64,000 bases of DNA. Origin: CAVTWS01 sp964390555 (lineage in GTDB: Bacteria; Actinomycetota; Acidimicrobiia; Acidimicrobiales; SHLQ01). The stretch is from contig CAYMJU010000032.1 in the NCBI GenBank assembly GCA_964390555.1, positions 62,001 through 126,000 of the forward strand. Direction: 5' to 3'. The translations under genes were made by a program, and so were the position numbers. Within the stretch, counting starts at the first letter, position 1. The number at the start of each line of letters is the position of its first letter. The notes under the pieces are model-generated. The model did no database searches. It was not told the DNA's origin and worked only from the letters and a program-made list of their open reading frames with translations. Positions 26,255 through 33,476 of the stretch are shown piece by piece.

Positions 26255-27127
26255 CTATGTGCCGGGTTCCTCGGCGAGGTGGGCGAGGAGGAGCTCGTTG
26301 AAGCGGTCGGGGACGAGCTCTTGGACCCAGTGGTCGACGTCGTCGATCACCTCGAGACGGTATGGGCCCTCGACGCATCGGCCCGTCGCCTCGGCACCGT
26401 CACGGCCGAGGGCCGGGTCGTCGGTGCTCCACACGTGCAGGGTGCGACACGTGACGGGGCCGAGGCCGTCGAACATCTCGGGTAGCGAGGCTCGGTACCA
26501 GCTCACGGTCGCCCGCATGGCCTCGACCGAGCCGAGGGTGGCGAGGTAGCGGTCGAGCTCGTCGCCGGTCACGTTGGCTGCGTCGGCGATGCGCCGGAGC
26601 AACGCGCAGTCGTCGGCCACGAAGTCGTTCTCGGAGCCCGGAGTTCGGAACCAGTCGAAGTACGACGACCGCTCGCGCTGGTCACCGAACTCGCACGCGT
26701 GGAGATAGGCCCAGGGGTGGGGCACCGAGACGGCGGTCCAGGTGAGCAACCGGTCGCTGTGGCGACACGCCACCTGCCACCCGACCACGCAGCCGAAGTC
26801 GTGCCCGACGAGGTGGAACCGGTCGGCCCCGAGCGCGTCGGCGACGCCCAGGGTGTCTCGCACCAGTGCCGACTGCCGGTAGGCGAGCTCGTCGTGGGGC
26901 CGAGCGCCCGGCGAGTAGCCGCGCTGGTCGACGGCCACCGCCCGGTAGCCCGCGGCAGCGAGGGCCGGCACCTGGTGGCGCCAGCTCCGGCGGGTCTGCG
27001 GGAACCCGTGGAGCAACAACACGAGCGGCCCGTCGGCCGGGCCAGATGCGGTGGCGTCGAACACGAGCCGCCCGACCTCGGGGTCGTCGAGCACGATCTC
27101 GATGTCCTCTACGGCGATGTCGGTCAC
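26255..27127 (-). CDS. Alpha/beta hydrolase (epoxide-hydrolase-like)
   Basis: A 290-residue alpha/beta-hydrolase. The oxyanion motif LLLHGFPQTRRSW is at about 45-57 and the nucleophile elbow VGHDFGCVVG (about 115) has Asp, as in epoxide hydrolases and haloalkane dehalogenases, rather than Ser. The catalytic His lies in DDVDHWVQE near residue 266. The GTG start overlaps the HAD gene stop by 4 nt (GTGA), so it is translationally coupled to HAD and selD upstream. Substrate unknown. Confidence 0.9.
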   Translation of the reverse strand: MTDIAVEDIEIVLDDPEVGRLVFDATASGPADGPLVLLLHGFPQTRRSWRHQVPALAAAGYRAVAVDQRGYSPGARPHDELAYRQSALVRDTLGVADALGADRFHLVGHDFGCVVGWQVACRHSDRLLTWTAVSVPHPWAYLHACEFGDQRERSSYFDWFRTPGSENDFVADDCALLRRIADAANVTGDELDRYLATLGSVEAMRATVSWYRASLPEMFDGLGPVTCRTLHVWSTDDPALGRDGAEATGRCVEGPYRLEVIDDVDHWVQELVPDRFNELLLAHLAEEPGT

Positions 27128-27726
27128 GCGGTCAGACCCCTGGCCGCGAGCTCGGCCCGTAGAAGAGTCGCTTCGGTGAACAAGAGGCTGTCGAACCCGA
27201 GCGCCGCGGCGGCGTCGATGTTGGCGACGGAGTCGTCGACGAACACCGCGTCGCCAGGCCGGAAGCCGTAGCGCCCGCACAAGAGCTCGTAGATGGCGGG
27301 CTCCGGTTTGACCACGCCCTCGAAGCCCGAGATCACCATGCCCTCGAACCAGTCGAGGAACGGGTAGCGGTTCCGGATCATGGCGAAGGTGTCACGACCC
27401 CAGTTCGACAGCGCGAAGCACCGGTGGCCCGCGGCAACCAACTCGCCCAGCAGCTCGACGACATCGTCGAGTGCGGGACCCAACGTGTCGGTCCAGCGTG
27501 TCTCGAACGCCTCGAACGCGTGCTGGTACTGCGGGTACCGGCGGGTGAGGTCGGCCGCGACGTGACCCAGCTCGACGCCGCGGTCGAGGACCGCGTTCTC
27601 GTCGAGCGTGTAGATGTGGTCGAGGAAGTGGTCGAGCTCGCCGGGGTCGTGGATGACCCGCTCGAACAGTCGCCGGCGATCCCACGGGATCAACACGTTG
27701 CCGAGGTCGAACACCACGACACCCAT
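27124..27726 (-). CDS. HAD-superfamily hydrolase
   Basis: A 200-residue HAD subfamily IA protein. Motif I is VFDLGNVLIPWD (the second catalytic Asp is replaced by Asn, as also seen in some YihX-like members), motif II is ALSNWGRD (about 101), the Lys lies in GVVKPEPAIYELL, and motif III is AVFVDDSVANIDAA (about 165). Likely a sugar- or nucleotide-phosphatase. Its ATG overlaps the selD stop by one nt (TGATG), and the next hydrolase overlaps its own stop, giving a tight three-gene operon. A link to selenium metabolism is only inferred from the operon. Confidence 0.9.
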   Translation of the reverse strand: MGVVVFDLGNVLIPWDRRRLFERVIHDPGELDHFLDHIYTLDENAVLDRGVELGHVAADLTRRYPQYQHAFEAFETRWTDTLGPALDDVVELLGELVAAGHRCFALSNWGRDTFAMIRNRYPFLDWFEGMVISGFEGVVKPEPAIYELLCGRYGFRPGDAVFVDDSVANIDAAAALGFDSLLFTEATLLRAELAARGLTA

Positions 27727-28760
27727 CAGCGCAACATCATCCTTCCGGAGCCCGGACCCTCGACCCGGCCGACCGCCGCCGCCGCATGTCCGGTGCGGCC
27801 GAGCTCGGCGAGCACCTCGGCCGCCCGATCGGCGTCGACACCGAACACCAGACCACCGGAGGTCTGGGCATCAGCGAGCAAGGTCACGGTCAGCTCGTCG
27901 ATGGCCCCCCGCTCGAGTCGGGCCTCGACGGCCGCGAGGTTGCGGGCCGACCCGCCGGGCACGAACCCGGCCGCCGCCAGCTCGCGGGCGCCGGGGAGCA
28001 GCGGCACCGCGGCGGCGTCGAGCGCGACATCGACGGCGGACTCGACCGCCATCCGGCCGAGGTGGCCAAGAAGCCCGAACCCGGTCACGTCGGTCGCGCC
28101 CGTCGCGCCGGCGGCGAGCGCTACCGCGCTCGCCACATCGTTGAGACGGGTCATCGACGCCACCGCAGCGTCGACCGAATCGCTGGAAGCCTTGCCGCGT
28201 TTGATCGCGGTGGCGATAACACCGATGCCGAGCGGCTTGGTGAGCACGAGCACCTGACCGGCCCGGAGACCGGCGTTGGTCAACAGCCGATCGGGGTGGA
28301 CCTCGCCGACCACGGCCATGCCGTACTTCGGTTCGGGATCATCGACGGTGTGGCCGCCGGCGATGACGAACCCGGCTTCGGCGGCGATCGAGGCTCCACC
28401 TTCGAGGACATCGCCCAGCAGATCGGTCGAGAGCTCGTCGTTGTTCCAGCACACGAGGTTCAACGCCAGCAGCGGCCGGCCGCCCATGGCGTACACGTCG
28501 CTCACCGAGTTGGCTGCGGCGATCCGGCCCCACGTGCGCGCGTCGTCAACGAGCGGTGTGATGAAGTCGGCGGTGACCACCAGGGCGCGCGAGTCGTCGA
28601 GCCGCCAGACGGCGGCATCGTCGCCGGTGTCCGAACCGACCAGCAGATCGGGGTGCGGAGAGGCGGGTTGGAGGCGGCGCACGACCTGCGCCAGCGCATC
28701 AGGCGCCAGCTTGCAGGCTCAGCCCGCGCCGTGGCTGTACTGGGTGAGTCGACGAGTCAC
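27726..28760 (-). CDS. selD: Selenophosphate synthase (selenide, water dikinase), itself a predicted selenoprotein
   Basis: Reads as 344 residues from a GTG preceded by GGGGGAGG, with an in-frame TGA at codon 14. The N-terminus VTRRLTQYSHGAG-Sec-ACK matches the SelD catalytic loop (Cys or Sec followed by xCK), so the stop falls precisely on the catalytic residue. After it come GSDTGDDAAVW (about 45), the ATP-binding NSVSDVYAMGGRPL (about 85), GGHTVDDPEPKYG (about 130), and ATDVTGFGLLGHLG (about 220). It makes selenophosphate from selenide and ATP for Sec and possibly selenouridine. First gene of a three-gene operon. Shortening the protein to the ATG/GTG after the TGA would delete the active site. 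selA, selB and selC are not in the window. Confidence 0.95.
28685..28717 (-). other. Candidate SECIS hairpin within selD
   Basis: Starting 2 nt after the UGA, CCUGC pairs with GCAGG, and inside it GCGC pairs with GCGC around a CUGAU loop. Placement fits bacterial SECIS elements; not energy-checked. Confidence 0.5.
28719..28721 (-). other. Predicted selenocysteine codon (UGA) in selD
   Basis: In-frame TGA between GAG and ACK at the conserved SelD catalytic position. Confidence 0.9.
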
Positions 28761-28785
28761 TCGAATTCACCTCCCCCTCTACCTA

Positions 28786-28844
28786 CTGGCGGCTCGCTTC
28801 GAGAAGCTCGCCCGTGGTGTCACTTGCTGGCGGCTCGCTCCGAG
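28786..28844. repeat. Pair of near-identical 18-nt repeats between amidohydrolase and selD
   Basis: CTGGCGGCTCGCTTCGAG at 28786-28803 and the same with one change at 28827-28844, 41 bp apart. Not explained by any gene. Confidence 0.5.
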
Positions 28845-28851
28845 CGTCGGG

Positions 28852-30030
28852 CTAGGCAACCCGCGAGGTGAGCGCCAGACCGTTGTCTCGCATGATCAAC
28901 TTGATGTCGGCGTCGGAGAAGCCGTCGAGATCGTGCACGAACGACAAGGGATCGGCGAGACCCTCGGCGTGGGGGAAATCGGAGCCGAACAGCATGTGGT
29001 CGGCGCCGATCATCTCGGCCAGGGCCGGGAGGTCGTCCTCGTAGTACGGCGACACCCAGATCGCTCGCCGGAACGTGTCGATCGGATCCTCCGCGAAGGC
29101 GTAGGCGTGCTGGCCATACGTCTTCTTCAGCTTCTTGAACAGCGGACCGACCCATTCCGAGCCGGTCTCGATCGTGGCGACACGGATGTTGCGGTGCGTG
29201 GTGAGCACGTGCTCGCCGATGAGCGACGCCATGGCATCGGCGATCGGCGACAACGTGAGCAGCGACTTGAGGGGGTTGAACCGGAACGACTCGAATTCGG
29301 TCGGCAGCCCCCAGTGCTCGTAGATGAACGAGTAGCCGGCGTCGCCGGAGTGGATGGCGAGGGTGATGCCCGACGCGTCGAGCGCCTTCCAGAACTTCTC
29401 GTGGGCGGGGTGGCCGAGCGACCGGCGACCGCCCGCTCCGTCGGGCACCGACGAGGCGCGGATGTTGACGACGCGCACGTCGCGCTCGATCGCCCAGCTC
29501 AGCTCGTCGAGGGCCCAGTCGGGATCGGCGAGGGTGATGTACGGCGCGGCGAAGATCCGGTTCTGGTGGGCCATCCCCCAGTCGTCGTCGAGCCACCGGT
29601 TGAACGCCGAGAACGCGGCCAGCATCGCCGGCACGTCGTGCTCGAGCGACGACTCCATACCGACGCCGAGCGTCGGGAACATGAAGCACCCGTCGATTCC
29701 TTGCCCGTCCATCATCTCCAGCCGGGCATCGCGGTTGCGGTACGCCGCCGGTATCGCGACCAACTCGCCGAACGCGGCCCGCATGTCCGGTGCCGATTCC
29801 TTGGCTCGGAAGTAGGCGTCGAGGCTGCCGGGCCGGGCTACCGGATCGAACGTCGGGTTCGGGATGAACCGGTTGACCTTGCCGCCGACCAGCAGGCGCT
29901 GCTTGCCGTCGATGGTCGCCCACTGCATGGCCCGCTTCGCCATCTTGGGGTCGATGTGGCGGGTGAACGCGTCTTCGGCCTCGTAGTAGTGGTTGTCGGC
30001 GTCGAAGGCCTGATACCCGAGATCGGTCAT
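28852..30030 (-). CDS. Amidohydrolase 2 family metal-dependent hydrolase (paralogue)
   Basis: A 392-residue paralogue of the amidohydrolase at 23-24 kb. Shared landmarks are FDADNHYYE at residues 9-17, FIPNPTFDPVARPG (about 58), and FGSDFPHAEGLADPLSFVHDL near 340. As in its paralogue the first metal motif is DxNH rather than HxH. ATG chosen because AGGAG lies 9 nt upstream; an in-frame GTG two codons earlier is possible. It precedes selD by 91 nt on the same strand, with selD having its own strong ribosome site. Substrate unknown. Confidence 0.88.
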   Translation of the reverse strand: MTDLGYQAFDADNHYYEAEDAFTRHIDPKMAKRAMQWATIDGKQRLLVGGKVNRFIPNPTFDPVARPGSLDAYFRAKESAPDMRAAFGELVAIPAAYRNRDARLEMMDGQGIDGCFMFPTLGVGMESSLEHDVPAMLAAFSAFNRWLDDDWGMAHQNRIFAAPYITLADPDWALDELSWAIERDVRVVNIRASSVPDGAGGRRSLGHPAHEKFWKALDASGITLAIHSGDAGYSFIYEHWGLPTEFESFRFNPLKSLLTLSPIADAMASLIGEHVLTTHRNIRVATIETGSEWVGPLFKKLKKTYGQHAYAFAEDPIDTFRRAIWVSPYYEDDLPALAEMIGADHMLFGSDFPHAEGLADPLSFVHDLDGFSDADIKLIMRDNGLALTSRVA

Positions 30031-30063
30031 GCGCACAGCTCCTGGAACGTGATGCCGCGAGCG

Positions 30064-30069
30064 TACAGT
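30064..30069 (+). promoter_or_regulatory. Candidate leaderless -10 (TACAGT) for CoA transferase
   Basis: TACAGT ends 6 nt before the ATG. Confidence 0.5.
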
Positions 30070-30075
30070 TGCGCA

Positions 30076-31308
30076 ATGGCTGACCGTCCACCGCTGCTCG
30101 CCGGCGTCCGCGTGATCGAGGTCTCACTCCTTGGCCCCGGCTTGTTGTCCACGTTCCTCTCCGACATGGGCGCCGACGTCATCAAGGTCGAATCTCCTGC
30201 CGGCGACTACATCCGCCAGATGACCTGGCCGATCGTCAACGGCGTCTCGCTGCTGCACCTCCACACCCATCGGGGCAAGCGGTCGGTCACCTTGAACCTC
30301 AAGACCGCCGAGGCCGTCGAGGTGTTCACCGAGCTCGTGGCCGGCGCCGACGCAGTCGTCGAGGCCATGCGCCCCGGGTCACTCGCCAAGCTCGGCCTCG
30401 GCTACGACAAGTTGCGCGCCGTGAACCCCCGCCTGGTGTTCTGCACCATCTCCGGTTACGGCGCGACCGGGCCTTACCGCGACATGCCGAGCCACGGCAT
30501 CGCCTATGACACGTGGGCCGGCCAGGTCACCCCGGCGTATGACGACGAGGGGTTCTGCCACATCCCCGACGGGACGAACGTCGGCATCAACGTTGGTCCC
30601 ATGATCGGCGCCCTCGGCGTGATGGCCGGCATCATCCGAGCTCGGGCGACCGGCGAGGGCTGCGAGATGGAGATCGCCCAGTCCGACGCCGCCGCGTACA
30701 CCGACTGGTACCGCATCGAGTCGTATCGGGCCTACGACCGGCCGCAGTCCGAGGTCACCGGCAACCCGTCGGACAACCACGAGCGCCGCCCGCCCGGGCT
30801 GGCCGGCATGTGGGAAGCCGTGCGCTACCAGGTCTACGAGGCGAGCGACGGCCACGTGCTGTTCATGGCCAGCGAGCAGGCGTTCTGGAAGAACTTCTGC
30901 GCTGGCATCGACCGCATGGACCTGTTCGACCGGTGGCCCGGCAGCACCTACGCCGACCACGCTCGCGGCAACACGGAGCTGCACGCGATCCTGCGCGACG
31001 TTTTCCGCTCCCGTACCTGCGCCGAGTGGCTCGAGTTCGGCAACGCCCAGAACACCCCGATCGCGCCGGTCAACACGCCCAAGACCGTCGTCGACGACCC
31101 ACAGTTCCGGCACCGCATGCCGTTCCTGCCCATCTCAGCTGTCGGCGCCGAGCAGCTTCCGCTACCCATCAAGATCACCGGCGAGCAACTGCCGGTTCCG
31201 ACCATGGCGCCCGAAGCCGGCCAGCACACCGACGAGGTCCTCACTGAGGTCCTCGGCTACGACGCCGATCGAGTGGGCGTGCTGCGCGCCGCCGGCGCGC
31301 TCGGCTGA
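30076..31308 (+). CDS. CaiB/BaiF CoA-transferase family protein
   Basis: A 410-residue class III CoA transferase. It has the typical N-terminus LLAGVRVIEVSLLGPGLLST, LSDMGADVIKVESPAGD (about 37) with the following HRGKRSVTLNLKT segment, VVEAMRPGSLAKLGLGYDKL, and ISGYGATGPYRDMPSH (about 136). The catalytic Asp is expected in the AQSDAAAYTDWYR region (about 203). It would move CoA between carboxylic acids. Divergent from the second amidohydrolase. A huge open frame stretching upstream from this gene is an antisense shadow. Confidence 0.92.
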   Translation: MADRPPLLAGVRVIEVSLLGPGLLSTFLSDMGADVIKVESPAGDYIRQMTWPIVNGVSLLHLHTHRGKRSVTLNLKTAEAVEVFTELVAGADAVVEAMRPGSLAKLGLGYDKLRAVNPRLVFCTISGYGATGPYRDMPSHGIAYDTWAGQVTPAYDDEGFCHIPDGTNVGINVGPMIGALGVMAGIIRARATGEGCEMEIAQSDAAAYTDWYRIESYRAYDRPQSEVTGNPSDNHERRPPGLAGMWEAVRYQVYEASDGHVLFMASEQAFWKNFCAGIDRMDLFDRWPGSTYADHARGNTELHAILRDVFRSRTCAEWLEFGNAQNTPIAPVNTPKTVVDDPQFRHRMPFLPISAVGAEQLPLPIKITGEQLPVPTMAPEAGQHTDEVLTEVLGYDADRVGVLRAAGALG

Positions 31309-31346
31309 GCGAACGCTGTTGACCGTGCCGCAATGAACGAACGCCC

Positions 31347-32582
31347 TTGACCGAACCGCGGGTCGCTCGGGTGCGCTTGTCGGGAGCGGTCAGCGCCGAC
31401 GGCCGGGTGCTGCTGCTCACCCGGGGGCTTCGGGCGTTCGCCGACGGGCTGGTGTCGGTCGTTCTTCCCGTCTACCTGCTCGAGCTCGGGTACTCGCCGC
31501 TGCAGATCGGCGCCATAGCCACGTCGACCCTGCTCGGCTCGGCTGCTCTCACGATGGCTGTTGGCGTGCGAGGCCATCGAATCGCTCGGCGGTTCCTGCT
31601 CCAGACCGTCGCCCTGTTGATGGTGGTGACCGGCCTGGCGTTCACCGGGCTCACGGCGTTCTGGGCCCTGCTCGCCGTCGCCGCGCTGGGAACGATCAAT
31701 CCGTCGAGCGGCGACGTCAGCGTGTTCTTGCCCACCGAGCAGGCGCTGCTCCCCGCGACGGCGCCCGACGACCGGCGCACGGCGTTGTTCGCCCGCTACG
31801 CCCTGGTCGGGTACGCGATGGCGGCCGTCGGTTCGCTCGTCGCTGGAGTCCCCCAATGGGTCGCCGATCACACCACGGTCGGCGATCGGACGGCGCTGCG
31901 TCTGGTGTTCGTCGTGTACTCGCTGATCGGCCTGAGCGTGTGGGTCAACTACCGCCGGCTCTCAACCCGGCTCGAAGGCGAAACAGCGGTCGCCGGTCCG
32001 CTCGGGCCGTCGCGGCGGATCGTCTACCGGTTGGCCGCGCTCTTCTCACTCGACTCGTTCGGGGGCGGGTTCGTGGTTCAGTCGCTGCTCGTCGTGTGGC
32101 TCGCCGACCGCCACGATCTGTCCGCGGGCGCCTCGGGGCTGATCTTCTTCGGCGCCGGGCTGCTCTCGGCGGCTTCGACGTTGCTGGCCGCGCCGCTCGC
32201 CCGCCGGATCGGGCTGGTGCGCACCATGGTGTTCACGCACCTGCCCGCCAACGGCTTCCTCATCGCCGCCGCGTTCATGCCCAACGCGCCGCTCGCGGTG
32301 GCCATGCTGTTCGCCCGGGCGATGCTCAGCCAGATGGACGTCCCCGCCCGGACCAGCTACGTGATGGCGGTGGTGACGCCGCCCGAGCGGGCCGCGGCGG
32401 CGAGCATCACCAACGTCCCTCGAAGTCTGGCCGCCGCGGCGGCGCCGTTTGCCGCCGGGTGGATGCTCGACCAATCCTCGTTCGGCTGGCCCCTCGTCGT
32501 CGCCGGCACCCTCAAGGTCGTGTACGACCTCGCCCTCCTGGCCATGTTCCGCCACATCCGCCCACCCGAGGAAGCCCACTGA
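31347..32582 (+). CDS. MFS transporter
   Basis: A 411-residue major facilitator with about 12 hydrophobic helices. First helix region RAFADGLVSVVLPVYLLELG (about 30-50), and VGVRGHRIARRFLLQTVALL (about 70) in the loop/helix 3 area. The middle loop near 210 separates the two bundles. TTG start is the best in frame; an ATG closer to the CoA transferase gives only a five-codon frame. It lies 38 nt after the CoA transferase on the same strand, so they may be co-transcribed. Substrate unknown. Confidence 0.85.
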   Translation: MTEPRVARVRLSGAVSADGRVLLLTRGLRAFADGLVSVVLPVYLLELGYSPLQIGAIATSTLLGSAALTMAVGVRGHRIARRFLLQTVALLMVVTGLAFTGLTAFWALLAVAALGTINPSSGDVSVFLPTEQALLPATAPDDRRTALFARYALVGYAMAAVGSLVAGVPQWVADHTTVGDRTALRLVFVVYSLIGLSVWVNYRRLSTRLEGETAVAGPLGPSRRIVYRLAALFSLDSFGGGFVVQSLLVVWLADRHDLSAGASGLIFFGAGLLSAASTLLAAPLARRIGLVRTMVFTHLPANGFLIAAAFMPNAPLAVAMLFARAMLSQMDVPARTSYVMAVVTPPERAAAASITNVPRSLAAAAAPFAAGWMLDQSSFGWPLVVAGTLKVVYDLALLAMFRHIRPPEEAH

Positions 32583-32660
32583 CCCGTCGCGAATATGAGA
32601 CAGATCTGTTATGTAACAGATCTGTTGGACAACGGGTCCTGTTCGAGAGCTGAGCCCTCG

Positions 32661-33476
32661 TCAGCCCCTCGCGGCGGTGAGGGCTCGTTCGGTGAGGACT
32701 CGGGCCAGGTGGGAGCGGTAGTCGTCGTCGGCGTTGTTGTCGGTGGGGGGGTTCGTGCCGTCGGCGGCGAGCGCCGCGGCGTCGGCGACCGAGGCGCCGC
32801 CGGCGAGCGCGGCTTCGACTGCAGTTGCCCGGATCGGGGTGGCGTCCATGTTCACGAGCGACACCCGGCTGCCGCCCTCGACGGCGCAGACGCCCACTAT
32901 CGCCCAGTCCTGGGCCCGGCGGTTGAACTTCTGGTAGCTCCAACCGCCGGTCGCCACCGGCACCCGGATCTCGGTGAGCATCTCGTCGGGTTCGAGCAGC
33001 GTCTCGAGGAAGCCGGTGAAGAAGTCGGTCGCGGCGATCTCGCGGTGGCCGTCGGGGCCGTGGGCGACGAGCGTGGCGCCGAGCGCGAGGATCGCGGCGG
33101 GAAGGTCCGACGCCGGGTCACCATGCGCGAGCGACCCGCCCAACGTGCCCCGGTGGCGCACGGCAGGATCGCCGACGAGCGACGCCACGTGGCGCAGCAC
33201 CGGGCAGGCCTCGGCGAGCACGTCGCTGAACTCGAGCTCGGTGTGCCGGGTCAACGCCCCGATGGCCACCTGGCCGTTGTCGCGCCTGATGTAGCGCAGG
33301 TCGTCGAGCCGGCCGATGTCGACGAGCACCGACGGGGTGGCGAGCCGGTACTTCATGAGTGGCAACAAAGAATGGCCGCCGGCCAGGAACTTGGCGTCGT
33401 CGCCGAACTCGGCGACGGCATCGATGGCCTCGTCCACGGACCCGGCGCGGACGTAGTCGAACGGCACGGGGATCAC
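32661..33476 (-). CDS. FAD-binding subunit of a molybdenum hydroxylase (CoxM-like)
   Basis: A 271-residue flavin subunit of the xanthine-dehydrogenase/CO-dehydrogenase family. It has the N-terminal PVPFDYVRAGSVDEAI, the FAD motif AGGHSLLPLMKYRL (about 34-47), and the second FAD motif TLGGSLAHGDPASDLP (about 115-130). It passes electrons from the 2Fe-2S subunit to the respiratory chain. GTG start overlaps the large-subunit stop by 4 nt (GTGA). Last gene of the small-large-medium operon. Confidence 0.92.
   Translation of the reverse strand: MIPVPFDYVRAGSVDEAIDAVAEFGDDAKFLAGGHSLLPLMKYRLATPSVLVDIGRLDDLRYIRRDNGQVAIGALTRHTELEFSDVLAEACPVLRHVASLVGDPAVRHRGTLGGSLAHGDPASDLPAAILALGATLVAHGPDGHREIAATDFFTGFLETLLEPDEMLTEIRVPVATGGWSYQKFNRRAQDWAIVGVCAVEGGSRVSLVNMDATPIRATAVEAALAGGASVADAAALAADGTNPPTDNNADDDYRSHLARVLTERALTAARG

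Noticed and set aside
28276..31308. A 1010-codon open frame on the plus strand
   Set aside because: Its first two thirds are antisense to the amidohydrolase and selD and show no family motif; only the last 410 codons are a real gene.
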